A stretch of 64,000 nt of DNA from positions 36,570 to 100,569 of the forward strand of contig NZ_MBLO01000261.1 of NCBI RefSeq assembly GCF_001854805.1, written 5' to 3'. Made by a program: the position numbers and the translations under genes. Position 1 is the first letter of the stretch. Every line of letters starts with the position of its first letter. The notes beneath the pieces are model-generated. The model was not told the DNA's origin. It did not search any database and was given only the letters and a program-made list of their open reading frames with translations. This document shows, one piece after another, positions 19,625-28,515 of the stretch. Source of the stretch: Pseudofrankia coriaricola. Its GTDB lineage: Bacteria; Actinomycetota; Actinomycetes; Frankiales; Frankiaceae.

Positions 19625-20746
19625 CTACGCGTCGATCTTCTGGGGTGTGTCGGCTGTCGCGGCCGGCGACTCCTGCCGGGGGACGGTCACGGTCGCCTGC
19701 TTGCGCTTGCCGCCGAGCAGGGCCGGCACGACAGCCGGCGCGGCGGAGCTGCCGGCGGCGCGGATCGACTCGCGCAGCGACGCCATGGTCGCGGAGAGCG
19801 CGGTCGGCTCGTAGCCGCAGTGCGCCATGCAGTTGTCGCAGCGCGGGTCACGGCCCCGGCCGTACGACTCCCAGTCCGTGGTCTCCAGCAGCTCCTGGTA
19901 GGACTTGGCGTAGCCGTCGCCCATGAGGTAACAGGGCTTCTGCCAGCCGAACAGCGAGTAGGACGGAATTCCCCAGGCCGTGCACGGGAAGTCGACCTTG
20001 CCCTCGAGGAAGTCGAGGTACAAGGGCGAGTGGTTGATCCGCCACCGGTTGCGGCGGCCCCCGGCGAACGCGTCGCGGAACAGCTTCCGGGTCTCCTCGA
20101 CGCCCATGAACTTGTCCTGACCGGGCGCCTTCTCGTACGCGTAGGCCGGCGACAGCATCATCCCGTCGACCTTCAGGTCGTTGTTGAGGTAGTCGAGCAC
20201 CTCGATCACGGTCTGCGGGGTGTCGGTGTTGAAGAACGTCGTGTTGGTGGTGACCCGGAAACCGCGCCGCTGCGCGTCCCTGATGGCGTCCACGGCCTGT
20301 GCGAAGACGCCCTGCTTCGCCACCGACTCGTCGTGGCGCTCCTCGAGACCGTCGATGTGCACCGCGAGCGACAGGTACGGCGACGGCCGAAGCTTGTCGA
20401 TCTTCCTGGGCAGAAGCAGCGCGTTGGTGCACAGGTAGATGAACTTCTTCCGCTTCACCAGGCCGGCGACGATCTCCTCGACCTGCGGGTGCATGAGCGG
20501 CTCGCCGCCCGCGAGGCACACCACCGGCGCGCCGCACTCGTCCACGGCGGCCAGCGCCTGCTCTACCGGCATGCGCTGCTTCAGAATGTCCGCCGGGTGC
20601 TGGATCTTTCCGCAGCCCACGCAGGCGAGGTTGCAGGCGAACAGCGGTTCCAGCTCCAGCGTGATCGGAAACTTCGTCCGCCCCGCGAGTCGCTGCTTCA
20701 GAATGTACGCGCCGATTTTGATCGCCTGACGCCGGGGAATACTCAT
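19625..20746 (-). CDS. hpnH: HpnH, hopanoid adenosyl-transferring radical-SAM protein
   Basis: A 373-residue radical SAM enzyme. The 4Fe-4S cluster cysteines are in FACNLACVGCGKIQHP (Cys38, 42, 45; CxxxCxxC). The SAM motif VCLAGGEPLMHP follows, then LSLAVHIDGLEERHDES, VTTNTTFFNT and a C-terminal Cys set (CYLMG, CDNCMAHCGYEP). This matches HpnH throughout; HpnH joins a 5'-deoxyadenosyl group to diploptene, the first step to C35 bacteriohopanepolyols. The cluster mates (shc, hpnG and others) are not in this window, so it stands apart from them or they lie elsewhere. Its last 35 residues are low-complexity. Its start at 20746 has AAGGGCGCAG upstream, which is a modest RBS. Confidence 0.93.
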   Translation of the reverse strand: MSIPRRQAIKIGAYILKQRLAGRTKFPITLELEPLFACNLACVGCGKIQHPADILKQRMPVEQALAAVDECGAPVVCLAGGEPLMHPQVEEIVAGLVKRKKFIYLCTNALLLPRKIDKLRPSPYLSLAVHIDGLEERHDESVAKQGVFAQAVDAIRDAQRRGFRVTTNTTFFNTDTPQTVIEVLDYLNNDLKVDGMMLSPAYAYEKAPGQDKFMGVEETRKLFRDAFAGGRRNRWRINHSPLYLDFLEGKVDFPCTAWGIPSYSLFGWQKPCYLMGDGYAKSYQELLETTDWESYGRGRDPRCDNCMAHCGYEPTALSATMASLRESIRAAGSSAAPAVVPALLGGKRKQATVTVPRQESPAATADTPQKIDA

Positions 20747-21082
20747 CTGCGCCCTTCCCGCCGTTGTTCAACAGCCGTCCACTGGGTGGCCGCGCCTCCC
20801 TTTGCTCGGTCACCCTAAGCGAGCGGTTTCTTCGGCGCCGGGTGCAAGGATGTCGTGGGAAGGATGTCGCGAACACCGAGTACGCCCGTCGGCCGCCGAT
20901 ACGTCCGTGGCGCCGATCCTGGCTGCTCGTGGTTCGGCGGACATCGTGTCCGGCTGTTGGCTTCTTGTGGCTGCGGGTGGTGAAACGGCGTGGCTTTGGG
21001 CCGCGCGAAAGGGATCTGCTCGCAGCCTGGAATGATCTCGTCCTGTCGGAGGAAACAACCGTCACGAGTGATGAGTCGTAGG
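20747..21082. other. Intergenic, promoter region of hpnH
   Basis: No gene seen. It holds a direct repeat AAGGATGTCG (near 20847 and 20861). It should include the hpnH promoter and the end of the DinB transcript. Confidence 0.5.
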
Positions 21083-21652
21083 TCAGTGCGGTGCGAGGGA
21101 GCGGCCGACGAAGGCCAGCAACCGCCGGTGGGCGGGGGCGTCGGCTGGGACGGGGACCGCGGAGCCGAACATGCCCGGCCGGCGGAAGATGTCGAAGTCC
21201 ATGCCCTGCATGATCGTGAGCAGTTCGGCGCATGCGCGTTCGTCGACGAGATGCCCCTGGCCGGTGGCGATCGCCAGGTCGGCTCCGTGGACCAGGACCT
21301 CGGTGAGGTGGATGAGCGCGGCCATCGTCCCGGGGACGGCACCGAACCCGAGGCACACCGTCGTGTCCAGCACGTTGGGGCGGTGCCAGGCCGCGCGGTC
21401 GAGGTCGGCCGCGGTGGCGAAGGCGGCTGGCGGGTTGGCACCGAGCCAGTCGGCGTCGTGGTCGGCGCCGGCGTCGGTCGCGGTGAGCTCGGCCGTGAAG
21501 ATCCGCATACCGCCCGCCAGGTGGTTGAGCTCGGCGCGCACATCCCAGTCCGGGCAGGGCGTGGGGGCGGCGAACTGGTCGTCGGTGATGCCTTTGACGA
21601 TGGCGGCGGTCATGTCGAGGGCACGGTTGATCTGGTCGATCACGCTGGTCAT
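21083..21652 (-). CDS. DinB-fold TIGR03086-family metal-binding protein
   Basis: A 189-residue protein of the mycothiol maleylpyruvate isomerase/DinB superfamily (TIGR03086 type). Visible features are FAAPTPCPDWDVRAELNHLAG at the first metal His, LIHLTEVLVHGADLA at the later His pair and a hydrophobic four-helix pattern. These proteins bind a divalent metal and some use mycothiol, but most have no known substrate. It is divergent from a TetR regulator 239 bp away, the usual arrangement when the regulator controls its neighbour. Confidence 0.8.
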   Translation of the reverse strand: MTSVIDQINRALDMTAAIVKGITDDQFAAPTPCPDWDVRAELNHLAGGMRIFTAELTATDAGADHDADWLGANPPAAFATAADLDRAAWHRPNVLDTTVCLGFGAVPGTMAALIHLTEVLVHGADLAIATGQGHLVDERACAELLTIMQGMDFDIFRRPGMFGSAVPVPADAPAHRRLLAFVGRSLAPH

Positions 21653-21822
21653 GTCGTGGTCCTCAGGAGTCGAGGTGATTCAGGCGGCTTTGGCCAGGAC
21701 GTCGTGAGGCCAGCCGTGAACGCGGGTGAAAGCCAGGCGCTGGGCGCCTGGGCTGGCAGGGTCTCGGTGCTCTGGTCGGCGGTGAGAACAGGGCTCCCCG
21801 ATCGACGCTAAGGCAGTTAGTG

Positions 21823-21884
21823 GCTGCTTTAAGGGCACGATAATAGACAGACTCGGTCAAACGCAAGTCTGGGCTGCGTTAAGG
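21823..21884. promoter_or_regulatory. Direct repeat in DinB-TetR divergent promoter
   Basis: GCTGCTTTAAGG (21823-21834) and GCTGCGTTAAGG (21873-21884) are 11 of 12 identical and 50 bp apart. The region between has unusually low G+C (GATAATAGAC), which fits a promoter. The second copy ends 7 nt before the TetR start. A role as TetR binding sites is inferred. Confidence 0.4.
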
Positions 21885-21891
21885 TGGCGGC

Positions 21892-22512
21892 ATGTCGGAA
21901 CCACGGCCGACTCGCCGGCCCGGCGGACGCAGCGCCCGCGTCCGCGCTACGGTGCACCGGGCGGTCACCGGCCTGATCGTCGAACGCGGCTACGGACACT
22001 TCACGGTGGGCGATGTCGCCACCCGCGCCACCGTGGCCGACAGCAGCATCTACCGCCGCTGGGGCACCCTCGAGACCCTGCTCACGGATGTGGCGATCAC
22101 GTGGCTGACCACGACCTCCCCCATCCCCGACACCGGCGGCCTGGAACAGGACCTGCGTACCTACGCCGCCAACGTCGCCCGCGACCTCACCGGCCCCGAC
22201 GGGCTGGCGGTGCTACGCCTGGTCATCGCCCTGTCGTCGGCGGGAGAGGCCGGCATACAGGCGCGGGATGCGTTCCTGGCGGAACGCGGACGCCAACTCC
22301 AGGACATGCTGGATCGCGCCCTCGACCGAGGCGAACACCCACCAGAGGGCCTGGACATCCTCGACCACATCCTGGCCCCGATGTACGTTCGCGTGCTGTT
22401 CGGCGCCGGGCCGCTCACCCCCGCCTACACCGACACGCTGGTCGACCGCCTGCTGGCTCTTCGCGGCTACTCGGCGGACCCACTCAGGAGGAGCGGTAGA
22501 GCTCAGGACTGA
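21892..22512 (+). CDS. TetR/AcrR-family transcriptional regulator
   Basis: A 206-residue protein. The N-terminal helix-turn-helix is VERGYGHFTVGDVATRATVA followed by DSSIYRRWGTLETLL, the standard TetR recognition region with its YRRW tail. The C-terminal ligand domain (LAVLRLVIALSSAGEAGIQA and later helices) is typical of the TetR_C subgroup. It is divergently transcribed from the DinB-fold gene and probably regulates it and itself. No enzyme genes lie next to it to suggest a ligand. Confidence 0.88.
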   Translation: MSEPRPTRRPGGRSARVRATVHRAVTGLIVERGYGHFTVGDVATRATVADSSIYRRWGTLETLLTDVAITWLTTTSPIPDTGGLEQDLRTYAANVARDLTGPDGLAVLRLVIALSSAGEAGIQARDAFLAERGRQLQDMLDRALDRGEHPPEGLDILDHILAPMYVRVLFGAGPLTPAYTDTLVDRLLALRGYSADPLRRSGRAQD

Positions 22513-22561
22513 GCTGCGCAGGTAGCCGAGCAGACCGGTGGCGTCGTGGACCGGCCACGCG

Positions 22562-23521
22562 TCAGCGTGGCCGCGTGCGGTCCGGGAGGCGGGCCGGGTT
22601 GGCCTTGCCGGGGTTGGCGAGTGTGGTCGTGGCGCAGGTGCCGAGCAGGCCGGCGGCGTCGTGGATGGTCGCCTGGCCGAAGGAGACGCCGTCGACGGCG
22701 TGCTGGTCCTCGGCGAGGACGCCGAAGAACTCTCCGACCGGCTCGCGGACCAGCGTCAGCGTGAAGTCGGTGTTGATGTACTGGATGCCGGCGGTGCCGC
22801 GATGGGTCGTCGGGCTGGTCATGTCGGCGACCAGCACCGCCCGCACCAGCGGGGTCAGCTCCGTGCCCTCGACGACCTCGCGCAGCTCGCGCACCCACAC
22901 CCCACCTCGCTGGACGCTCGCGGTCGGGCCGAGCGCGCCGGTGAGCGTCACGCCGGGCGCCATCGGCCGGACGTCGGCGCGCGAGCCCGCCTGCAGCCGC
23001 GGGTCGGGGGAGCCCAGTTCGGGCGCCGGCCACTCGTCCCGGTCGGCGTGCCAGATCTCGCCCGGCGGGTTGCTCGACGGGCGCAGGAACACCGCCGTCG
23101 CGCGGGTGACGGGCACGCCGTCGTGGCTGACGTGCACGTCGGCGACCCGGATCCGCCCGCCGGCCCGGACCAGCGACGTGGTCACCGCGAGCGGCGCGGA
23201 GGGGATCACGCGGAACATGTCGACGGTGAGCCGGGCGAGCCGGTAGCCGGGCTCGGCCTGCTCCTGCTCCAGGACATGCCCGATCAGGCCGCCGAGGATG
23301 CGGCCGCTGACGGTCCTCGCCCCCCAGACGCCGCTGGCGAACCGGCCGGGCAGGTAGCGGCCGTCGTCGAGACGGCGGAAGTAGGCCCACGGGGGGCCGT
23401 CGTCGTCGCCGATGTCCGCGGGCGCCGGCTGGCCGTTGGGGAGCGCCGACTGGCCGTTGGGGGGCGCGGGCTGGTCGGCGGGGGGCGCCGGCTGGCCCGC
23501 GGCCGGCCCGGTCGTCGTCAC
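22562..23521 (-). CDS. Acyl-CoA thioesterase family protein (double hotdog)
   Basis: 319 residues. After a Pro/Ala/Gln-rich leader of about 45 residues (repeats of NGQ/PAPP), the body matches the thioesterase-like superfamily (TesB/4HBT_3): AYFRRLDDGRYLPG, FASGVWGARTVSGRILGGLI, DMFRVIPSAPL and, in the second hotdog, INTDFTLTLVREPVGEFFGV and DGVSFGQATIHDAAGLLGTC. Its GTG start overlaps the crotonase stop by GTGA, so the two are co-translated. Probable role: hydrolysis of an acyl-CoA made by the neighbouring beta-oxidation enzymes. The long frame upstream in the same reading frame is only antisense shadow of the crotonase. Confidence 0.8.
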   Translation of the reverse strand: MTTTGPAAGQPAPPADQPAPPNGQSALPNGQPAPADIGDDDGPPWAYFRRLDDGRYLPGRFASGVWGARTVSGRILGGLIGHVLEQEQAEPGYRLARLTVDMFRVIPSAPLAVTTSLVRAGGRIRVADVHVSHDGVPVTRATAVFLRPSSNPPGEIWHADRDEWPAPELGSPDPRLQAGSRADVRPMAPGVTLTGALGPTASVQRGGVWVRELREVVEGTELTPLVRAVLVADMTSPTTHRGTAGIQYINTDFTLTLVREPVGEFFGVLAEDQHAVDGVSFGQATIHDAAGLLGTCATTTLANPGKANPARLPDRTRPR

Positions 23522-24279
23522 TGGCCGCGCCAGACGGGCGGGCGTTTCTCGGCGAAGGCGCGCGAGCCCTCGATCGCGTCCCGCGACCGCACGACCGGGT
23601 CGAAGATCGGCGTCTGCCTCGCGGGCCAGTCCTCCTCGGTCCAGTCCGCGGACTCGGCGACGATCCGCTTGGTGGCCCGGACCGCCAGCGGCGCGTTCGC
23701 GGCGATCTCGGCGGCGAGCGCTCTGGCCGCGGTCAACGCCCCGCCAGGCTCGGTGAGCCGGTTGACCAGGCCATAGCGATACGCCTCCGGCGCCGCGAGG
23801 AAGCCGCCGGTGAGCGAGAGCTCCATGGCCAGGTGATAGGGGATCCGCCGCGGCAGCCGGTAGAGCCCGCCGCCGCCGGCGACCAGCCCGCGCTTCGGCT
23901 CCGGCAGCCCGAACCGCGCGTCGTCCGCCGCGGTGATGAGGTCGCAGGCGAGCACGATCTCGAACCCGCCCGCCACCGCGTACCCCTCGACGGCGGCGAT
24001 CACCGGCTTGCGCGGCGGCCTGTGGGTGATCCCGGCGAGGCCGCGCTCCACCATCGGGCTCTCGCCGCGGACGAACGCCCTGAGGTCCATGCCGGAGCAA
24101 AAGGTGCCACCGGCGCCGGTGAGGATCGCCACAGTGAGGTCGTCGCGGGCCTCGAACGCGCGCAGCGCCGTGTCCACGCCCACGCTCAGTGCCCTGGTGA
24201 TCGCGTTCTTTGCCGCGGGCCGGTTGAGAGTGATCGTCATGACCCCGTCGGCCGCCTCGACCAGCACCTCGTCGGACAC
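23518..24279 (-). CDS. Enoyl-CoA hydratase/isomerase (crotonase fold)
   Basis: 253 residues. The crotonase signature is present: ITLNRPAAKNAITRALS, GAGGTFCSGMDLRAF (first oxyanion Gly), GYAVAGGFEIVLACDL and ARFGLPEPKRGLVAGGGG. Of the two catalytic acids in rat crotonase, Glu164 is kept (LPEPKR) while the Glu144 position reads Asp (AADDARF), so hydratase activity may be altered. The GTG at 24279 is chosen because a perfect GAGGAGG lies 6 nt upstream; an ATG further out at 24414 lacks one. It is followed, with 4 nt overlap, by a thioesterase. Likely part of fatty or aromatic acyl-CoA breakdown. Confidence 0.87.
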   Translation of the reverse strand: MSDEVLVEAADGVMTITLNRPAAKNAITRALSVGVDTALRAFEARDDLTVAILTGAGGTFCSGMDLRAFVRGESPMVERGLAGITHRPPRKPVIAAVEGYAVAGGFEIVLACDLITAADDARFGLPEPKRGLVAGGGGLYRLPRRIPYHLAMELSLTGGFLAAPEAYRYGLVNRLTEPGGALTAARALAAEIAANAPLAVRATKRIVAESADWTEEDWPARQTPIFDPVVRSRDAIEGSRAFAEKRPPVWRGQ

Positions 24280-24459
24280 GTTTACCTCCTCACGAGGTGC
24301 GGGGGAGAGAACCAGGGGAGCAGCAGGACGAACCGCGAAGGACCTCGTTCCGTCGTACACGCCGGCCGCCGCGCCCCGCAAGCGGTTGCCCAGTGTCACT
24401 AGTTCTTGCTTCACGTAACCGGTCCGTGCCCGTCCTACCGTCGGTGATTGCGGAGGACT

Positions 24460-24481
24460 GGATTCCGGTTCTCTGGAATCC
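24460..24481. promoter_or_regulatory. Inverted repeat in crotonase-MBL divergent region
   Basis: GGATTCC-ggttctct-GGAATCC, 7+7 with the arms extendable to nine if one G-T pair is allowed (GGATTCCGG / CTGGAATCC). It lies between two divergent operons (crotonase-thioesterase on minus, MBL hydrolase on plus) and is a candidate shared operator. Confidence 0.5.
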
Positions 24482-24648
24482 GGAGTTTACGCAAGAGTAC
24501 GGTGAAGATATTCCTGACTGATGATCTACCGGCCGGGGGCTGCCGATGCCGTGGCGCCCGCCGGGGGCGGGCCCGTGTCGGACCCGGGCGCGGCCGTGGG
24601 TTGCCGGGGCCTGGGCGCGGAGCCGCGCCGTGGAGGAGGGCCCGACCG

Positions 24649-25674
24649 ATGACGTCGCTTACGCAGCCGCCGAGCGTGGATCTGCCGCCCGTGGAACGGC
24701 TGCGGCCCGGGCTGTGGAGCATCCCCGTCCCGTTGCCGTCCATCGGTCTGCGCCACGTCTTCGTCTACCTCTTCGAGACCGACGCCGGTGGCTACATCGT
24801 CGACGCCGGCTGGGACACCGAGGAGGCGTACGACGCGCTCTCGGCTGGCCTGGCCATCGCGGGCTACCGCATCGGTGATGTCCGCGGCGTGCTGGCCACC
24901 CACATGCACCACGACCACTACGGCCTCGCCAAGCGGATCCGCGACGAGTCGGGTGCCTGGGTCGCGCTGCACCCGGCCGACGTCGAGATGCTCAAGCGGT
25001 TCGCGGGGGACACCTCCGACCTGCGTGCCGGCATGGCCAGGCTGCTGGTGCGCGCGGGCGTGCCGGCGGACGAGATCGCCACGATGACCCGGGCGCTGCC
25101 GCCGGCGGGCCAGTTTCCCGCGCCGGCGCTGCCGGACATCCTGATCGAGGACGGCGAGCGCCCTGACGTCCCCGGCTGGGACCTGCGCGCCATCTGGACG
25201 CCCGGCCACTCGCCCGGCCACCTGTGCTTCTGGGAGCCGGCGAACCAGCTGCTGCTGTCCGGCGACCACGTGCTGCCGCGCATCACACCCAACATCCCGT
25301 TCTCACCGGTCGAGGGCGCCGACCCGCTCGGCGACTACCTGGCCTCGCTCGACAAGGTCGGCGCCTACCCGGCCCAGGAGGCGCTGCCGGCGCACGAGTA
25401 CCGCATCGCGAGCCTGCCCGCCCGGCTCGCCGAGCTGCGCGCGCACCACGACCAGCGCTTCGGTGAGATCATCACCGCGATCCGCGACGGCGTCACGACC
25501 GCCTGGGCGATCTGCCAGCGGATGACCTGGTCACGCCCCTGGCACGACGTCGAGGGCTTCATGAAGCGGGCCGCGCTCGCCGAGGGCTTCGCGCACCTGC
25601 GTGCCCTGGAACGCCGGGGCGTCGTCCGCGAGCTCGACGGCGACCCGCCGACCTGGGAGCTCACCGCCGGCTGA
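24649..25674 (+). CDS. MBL-fold metallo-hydrolase
   Basis: 341 residues. The zinc motif is THMHHDHYGLA (His85, His87, Asp89, His90), followed by WTPGHSPGHLCFW and LLSGDHVLP with the third metal ligands. The C-terminal 110 residues contain a winged-helix-like segment (LAELRAHHDQRFGEIITAIR then WHDVEGFMKRAALAEGFAHL), as in the LACTB2/MBL-DUF group. The ATG at 24649 follows GGAGGAGG by 9 nt; upstream in-frame codons lack such a site. Natural substrates could be thioesters, lactones or RNA, but the acyl-CoA neighbours make a thioester more likely. Confidence 0.85.
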   Translation: MTSLTQPPSVDLPPVERLRPGLWSIPVPLPSIGLRHVFVYLFETDAGGYIVDAGWDTEEAYDALSAGLAIAGYRIGDVRGVLATHMHHDHYGLAKRIRDESGAWVALHPADVEMLKRFAGDTSDLRAGMARLLVRAGVPADEIATMTRALPPAGQFPAPALPDILIEDGERPDVPGWDLRAIWTPGHSPGHLCFWEPANQLLLSGDHVLPRITPNIPFSPVEGADPLGDYLASLDKVGAYPAQEALPAHEYRIASLPARLAELRAHHDQRFGEIITAIRDGVTTAWAICQRMTWSRPWHDVEGFMKRAALAEGFAHLRALERRGVVRELDGDPPTWELTAG

Positions 25675-25884
25675 CGGTCGACAACTGACTGCCGACGACT
25701 GGCAGCCAACGGCCAACGGCTGGTCGTCCCAGCGGCCGCATGCTGCCCGGTCGTTCGGGATGCCCTCGGTCCTTCGGGATGCCGCCAGGTCCTCCGGATG
25801 AAACGATGTTCTAACCGTCCTAGCGTTTGACGGTGCGCTTCCCGTCGGAGGTGCCGCGGGAAGAGAAGTCGGAGGGGCCACGTC

Positions 25885-28044
25885 ATGGCGATCGCCATCA
25901 CCGAGGAGCATCGGGAGCTTGCCCGGACAGCACGGGCTTTCCTGACGTCCAACGACGCGCGGGCCGCGAACCGCGCGTTACTCGAGGCCGACGAGGAGCC
26001 GCTGCCGGCCTTCTGGAAGGAGTTCGCGGACCTCGGCCTGCTGGGCCTGCACCTGCCGGAGGAGCACGGCGGTGGCGGCGCCGGGCTGCCGGAGCTGGTG
26101 GTCGTCGTCGAGGAGCTGGGCCGCGCCGCCGCGCCGGGGCCGTTCGTGCCGACCGTCGCCGCCGCCGCGGTCATCGCGGCGGCCGGGGACGCGGAGCAGC
26201 GGGCCCGCCTGCTGCCCGGGCTGGCCGCCGGCGAGACGATCGGCGCCGTCGGGCTGCTCGGCGAGCTGACGCTCGCGGACGGCAGGCTGTCCGGGGCCGG
26301 GGGAGTGGTTCTCGGCGGCGCGCTGGCCACACTGTTCGTGCTCGTGGCCGGCGACGACGTCGTCCTCGTGCCGGCGGGCGCGGACGGGCTGACGGTGGAG
26401 GTCCCGAAGGCGCTCGACCCGGCGCGCCGTTCGGCTCGGCTGTGGCTCGACGGTGTCGAGGTGGCCGGCGTCCTGCCCGGCGCGCGCCGCCTGGCCATCG
26501 CCCTCACTCGGGTGATCTTCGCGGCCGAGGCCGTCGGCGGCGCCCTGGAGACGGTCGAGACCGCCACCGCCTACGCCAAGGTCCGCGAGCAGTTCGGGCG
26601 CCCCATCGGCTCGTTCCAGGCCATCAAGCACCACCTGGCGAACATGTTCGTCGCCTCGGAGCTGGGCACGGCGGCCGTCTGGGACGCGGCGCGGGCCGCT
26701 GTCGACGGTTCGGGTGCTGACGAGCTCGAGCTCGCCGCCGCGAGCGCCGCCGCGCTCGCCCTGGCGGCGTTCGCCGGCAACGCCTCGCTGAACATCCAGG
26801 TCCACGGGGGTATCGGCTACACCTGGGAGCACGACGCCCACCTGTTGCTGCGCCGCGCGACGACGCTAGCGGCCGTGCTCGGCACGGACGCGGCCGCCGC
26901 CGACGTCGCCGCGCTGTCCGCGGCCGGGGCGAGCCGCGCGTCGACGCTGGACCTGCCGCCCGAGGTCGAGGACGCCCGCGCGGGCGTCCGCGCCTTCGCG
27001 CGGGAGGTGGCCGCCCTCCCCGAGAGGGAACAGCTCGAGCGGCTCATCGACACCGGCTACATCCAGCCGCACTGGCCGAAGCCCTGGGGCCTCGCGGCCT
27101 CGGGCGGCCTGCAGCTCGTCATCGACCAGGAGTTCGCCGCCGCGGGCGTCCAGCGCCCGAACTACGGGATCACCAGCTGGAACATCCTCACCCTCGTCCA
27201 GCACGGCTCACAGGACCAGATCGACCGGTATGTGCGCAAGGCGCTCACCAGGGAGGAGATCTGGTGCCAGCTGTTCAGCGAACCGGCCGCCGGCTCCGAT
27301 GCCGCCGGCATCCGCACCCGGGCTGAGAAGGTCGACGGCGGCTGGGTCATCAACGGCCAGAAGGTCTGGACCAGCCTCGCCCAGTACTGCCGGCGCGGCC
27401 TCGCGACCGTCCGTACCGACCCGGACGCCCCCAAGCACGCCGGCGTCACCATGATGATCATTGACATGAAGCACCCCGGCGTCGAGATCCGCCCGCTGCG
27501 CCAGACCACTGGGGACAGCCACTTCAACGAGGTCTTCCTCACCGACGTGTTCGTCCCCGACGCGGACGTCGTCGGCGAGCCGAACCAGGGCTGGAAGGTC
27601 GCCCGCGCGACGCTGGGCAACGAACGGGTCAGCATCGGCGGCGGCATCGGCGCTCCCGCGTCCGCCGACGTCGTCGAGCTGTACAAGGCCAGCCCCGACG
27701 CGTTCCCCGCCGCCGCCGAGCGCGTCGGCCGGCACGTCGCCGAGGGCCTGGCGCTGCGCCAGCTCAACCTGCGCGGTGCCGTGCGGGCGGTCGCCGGCGG
27801 CGAGCCCGGCCCCGAGGGCAACGTCACCAAGCTGGCGCTCGCGGAGCACACCGGGTCCGCCGCCGCGCTGAACCTCGCCTTCGCCGGCCCCGACACGGCG
27901 TTCCTCGAAGGCCCGGGCGCGGTCGCGGGCCGGGGCGCCCTGGGCTGGCGCGCCATGACGATCGCCGGCGGCACGTCCGAGATCACCCGCAACCAGATCG
28001 CCGAGCGCATCCTCGGCCTACCCCGCGACCCGCTGCTGAAGTAA
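25885..28044 (+). CDS. Fused double acyl-CoA dehydrogenase (FadE-type)
   Basis: 719 residues containing two acyl-CoA dehydrogenase units. The N-terminal unit (1-360) has LGLHLPEEHGGGGAGL, AKVREQFGRPIGSFQAIKHH and VHGGIGYTWEHDAHL but no C-terminal base motif. The second unit (about 370-719) has LFSEPAAGSDAAGIRTRAE, WKVARATLGNERVSIGG and AGGTSEITRNQIAERILGLP. The position of the classical catalytic Glu (YEGT) reads Gly (AGGT) in the second unit. Fusions of this kind parallel actinobacterial heteromeric FadE enzymes that act on steroid or long side chains; here both halves are in one chain. GGAGGGG lies upstream of the ATG. A role in beta-oxidation is likely, the substrate unknown. Confidence 0.85.
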   Translation: MAIAITEEHRELARTARAFLTSNDARAANRALLEADEEPLPAFWKEFADLGLLGLHLPEEHGGGGAGLPELVVVVEELGRAAAPGPFVPTVAAAAVIAAAGDAEQRARLLPGLAAGETIGAVGLLGELTLADGRLSGAGGVVLGGALATLFVLVAGDDVVLVPAGADGLTVEVPKALDPARRSARLWLDGVEVAGVLPGARRLAIALTRVIFAAEAVGGALETVETATAYAKVREQFGRPIGSFQAIKHHLANMFVASELGTAAVWDAARAAVDGSGADELELAAASAAALALAAFAGNASLNIQVHGGIGYTWEHDAHLLLRRATTLAAVLGTDAAAADVAALSAAGASRASTLDLPPEVEDARAGVRAFAREVAALPEREQLERLIDTGYIQPHWPKPWGLAASGGLQLVIDQEFAAAGVQRPNYGITSWNILTLVQHGSQDQIDRYVRKALTREEIWCQLFSEPAAGSDAAGIRTRAEKVDGGWVINGQKVWTSLAQYCRRGLATVRTDPDAPKHAGVTMMIIDMKHPGVEIRPLRQTTGDSHFNEVFLTDVFVPDADVVGEPNQGWKVARATLGNERVSIGGGIGAPASADVVELYKASPDAFPAAAERVGRHVAEGLALRQLNLRGAVRAVAGGEPGPEGNVTKLALAEHTGSAAALNLAFAGPDTAFLEGPGAVAGRGALGWRAMTIAGGTSEITRNQIAERILGLPRDPLLK

Positions 28045-28075
28045 CGACCGGTTGTTGAAGCGAACCCGACGCCCG

Positions 28076-28110
28076 CCATGGCCGGAGGACTCACAGTCCT
28101 CCGGCCATGG
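28076..28110. terminator. Strong perfect hairpin after fadE
   Basis: Two 16-nt arms (CCATGGCCGGAGGACT and its exact complement) with a 3-nt loop CAC at 28092-28094. The stem starts 31 nt after the fadE stop. No T-tract follows, so it would be an intrinsic-like terminator of the actinobacterial type, or the core of the tRNA-like structure described next. Confidence 0.65.
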
Positions 28111-28133
28111 GTTCGAGCCCTACTCATCCACCA
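28085..28133 (+). other. tRNA 3'-half-like sequence, possible attachment-site remnant
   Basis: GAGGA-CTCACAG-TCCTC looks like an anticodon arm (would-be anticodon CAC). After five bases it continues into GGGTTCGAGCCC and ends CATCCACCA, like a T-arm and CCA end. There is no D-arm or matching 5' acceptor strand, and the T-stem is imperfect, so this is not a working tRNA. Integrases often insert into tRNA 3' halves, and an AlpA-like gene and a truncated transporter follow at once. Confidence 0.35.
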
Positions 28134-28272
28134 TGCTCCGCCACGAGCGTCTGACCGGCAGGCTGGCATCGGCTCTCAGCGTCAAGCTATGTCGGCCGCC
28201 GGGCCTGGGATGACTCCAGCACTGCCCTAGCAACCACTGTCGATATGGAAACTTGCTAACCCGTCACTTCTA

Positions 28273-28515
28273 GTGTCTCTCACCGTGAGCGAGCCTGTTG
28301 GAACGGATCACGAGGACGATCTCCCCGTCAGCATCGACTACCTGATCAAGAAGACCGGAAGATCTCGAACCCGCTGCTTCCAACTCACCCAACGTCCTTC
28401 GTTTCCGGAGCCCGTCCAGCGCACAGCACTCGGACGCCTGTGGCGGAAGGGAGACGTCGACCGGTGGATCGAGATCTACCGTCCCAAAGACGCCCAGCAA
28501 TCCACCGACACCTAG
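28273..28515 (+). CDS. AlpA/excisionase-like small DNA-binding protein
   Basis: 80 residues (GTG start; GTG 28285 is an alternative). The core SIDYLIKKTGRSRTRCFQLT, then FPEPVQRTALGRLWRKGDVDRWIEIY, follows the AlpA/MerR-type helix-turn-helix with its characteristic wing before a terminal helix. Such proteins act as excisionases or phage-type activators. Local G+C is visibly lower than in neighbouring genes. It lies between a tRNA-like 3' end and a truncated gene, suggesting a leftover from an integrative element. No integrase is present. Confidence 0.6.
   Translation: MSLTVSEPVGTDHEDDLPVSIDYLIKKTGRSRTRCFQLTQRPSFPEPVQRTALGRLWRKGDVDRWIEIYRPKDAQQSTDT

Noticed and set aside
22562..24100. 512-residue minus-strand protein including the thioesterase
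   Set aside because: Residues before the GTG at 23521 are Arg-rich shadow of the crotonase; the real gene starts with the 4-nt overlap.
28058..28133. Functional tRNA-Val (CAC)
   Set aside because: There is no D-arm, no 5' acceptor strand and the T-stem has a mismatch, so it cannot fold as a tRNA.
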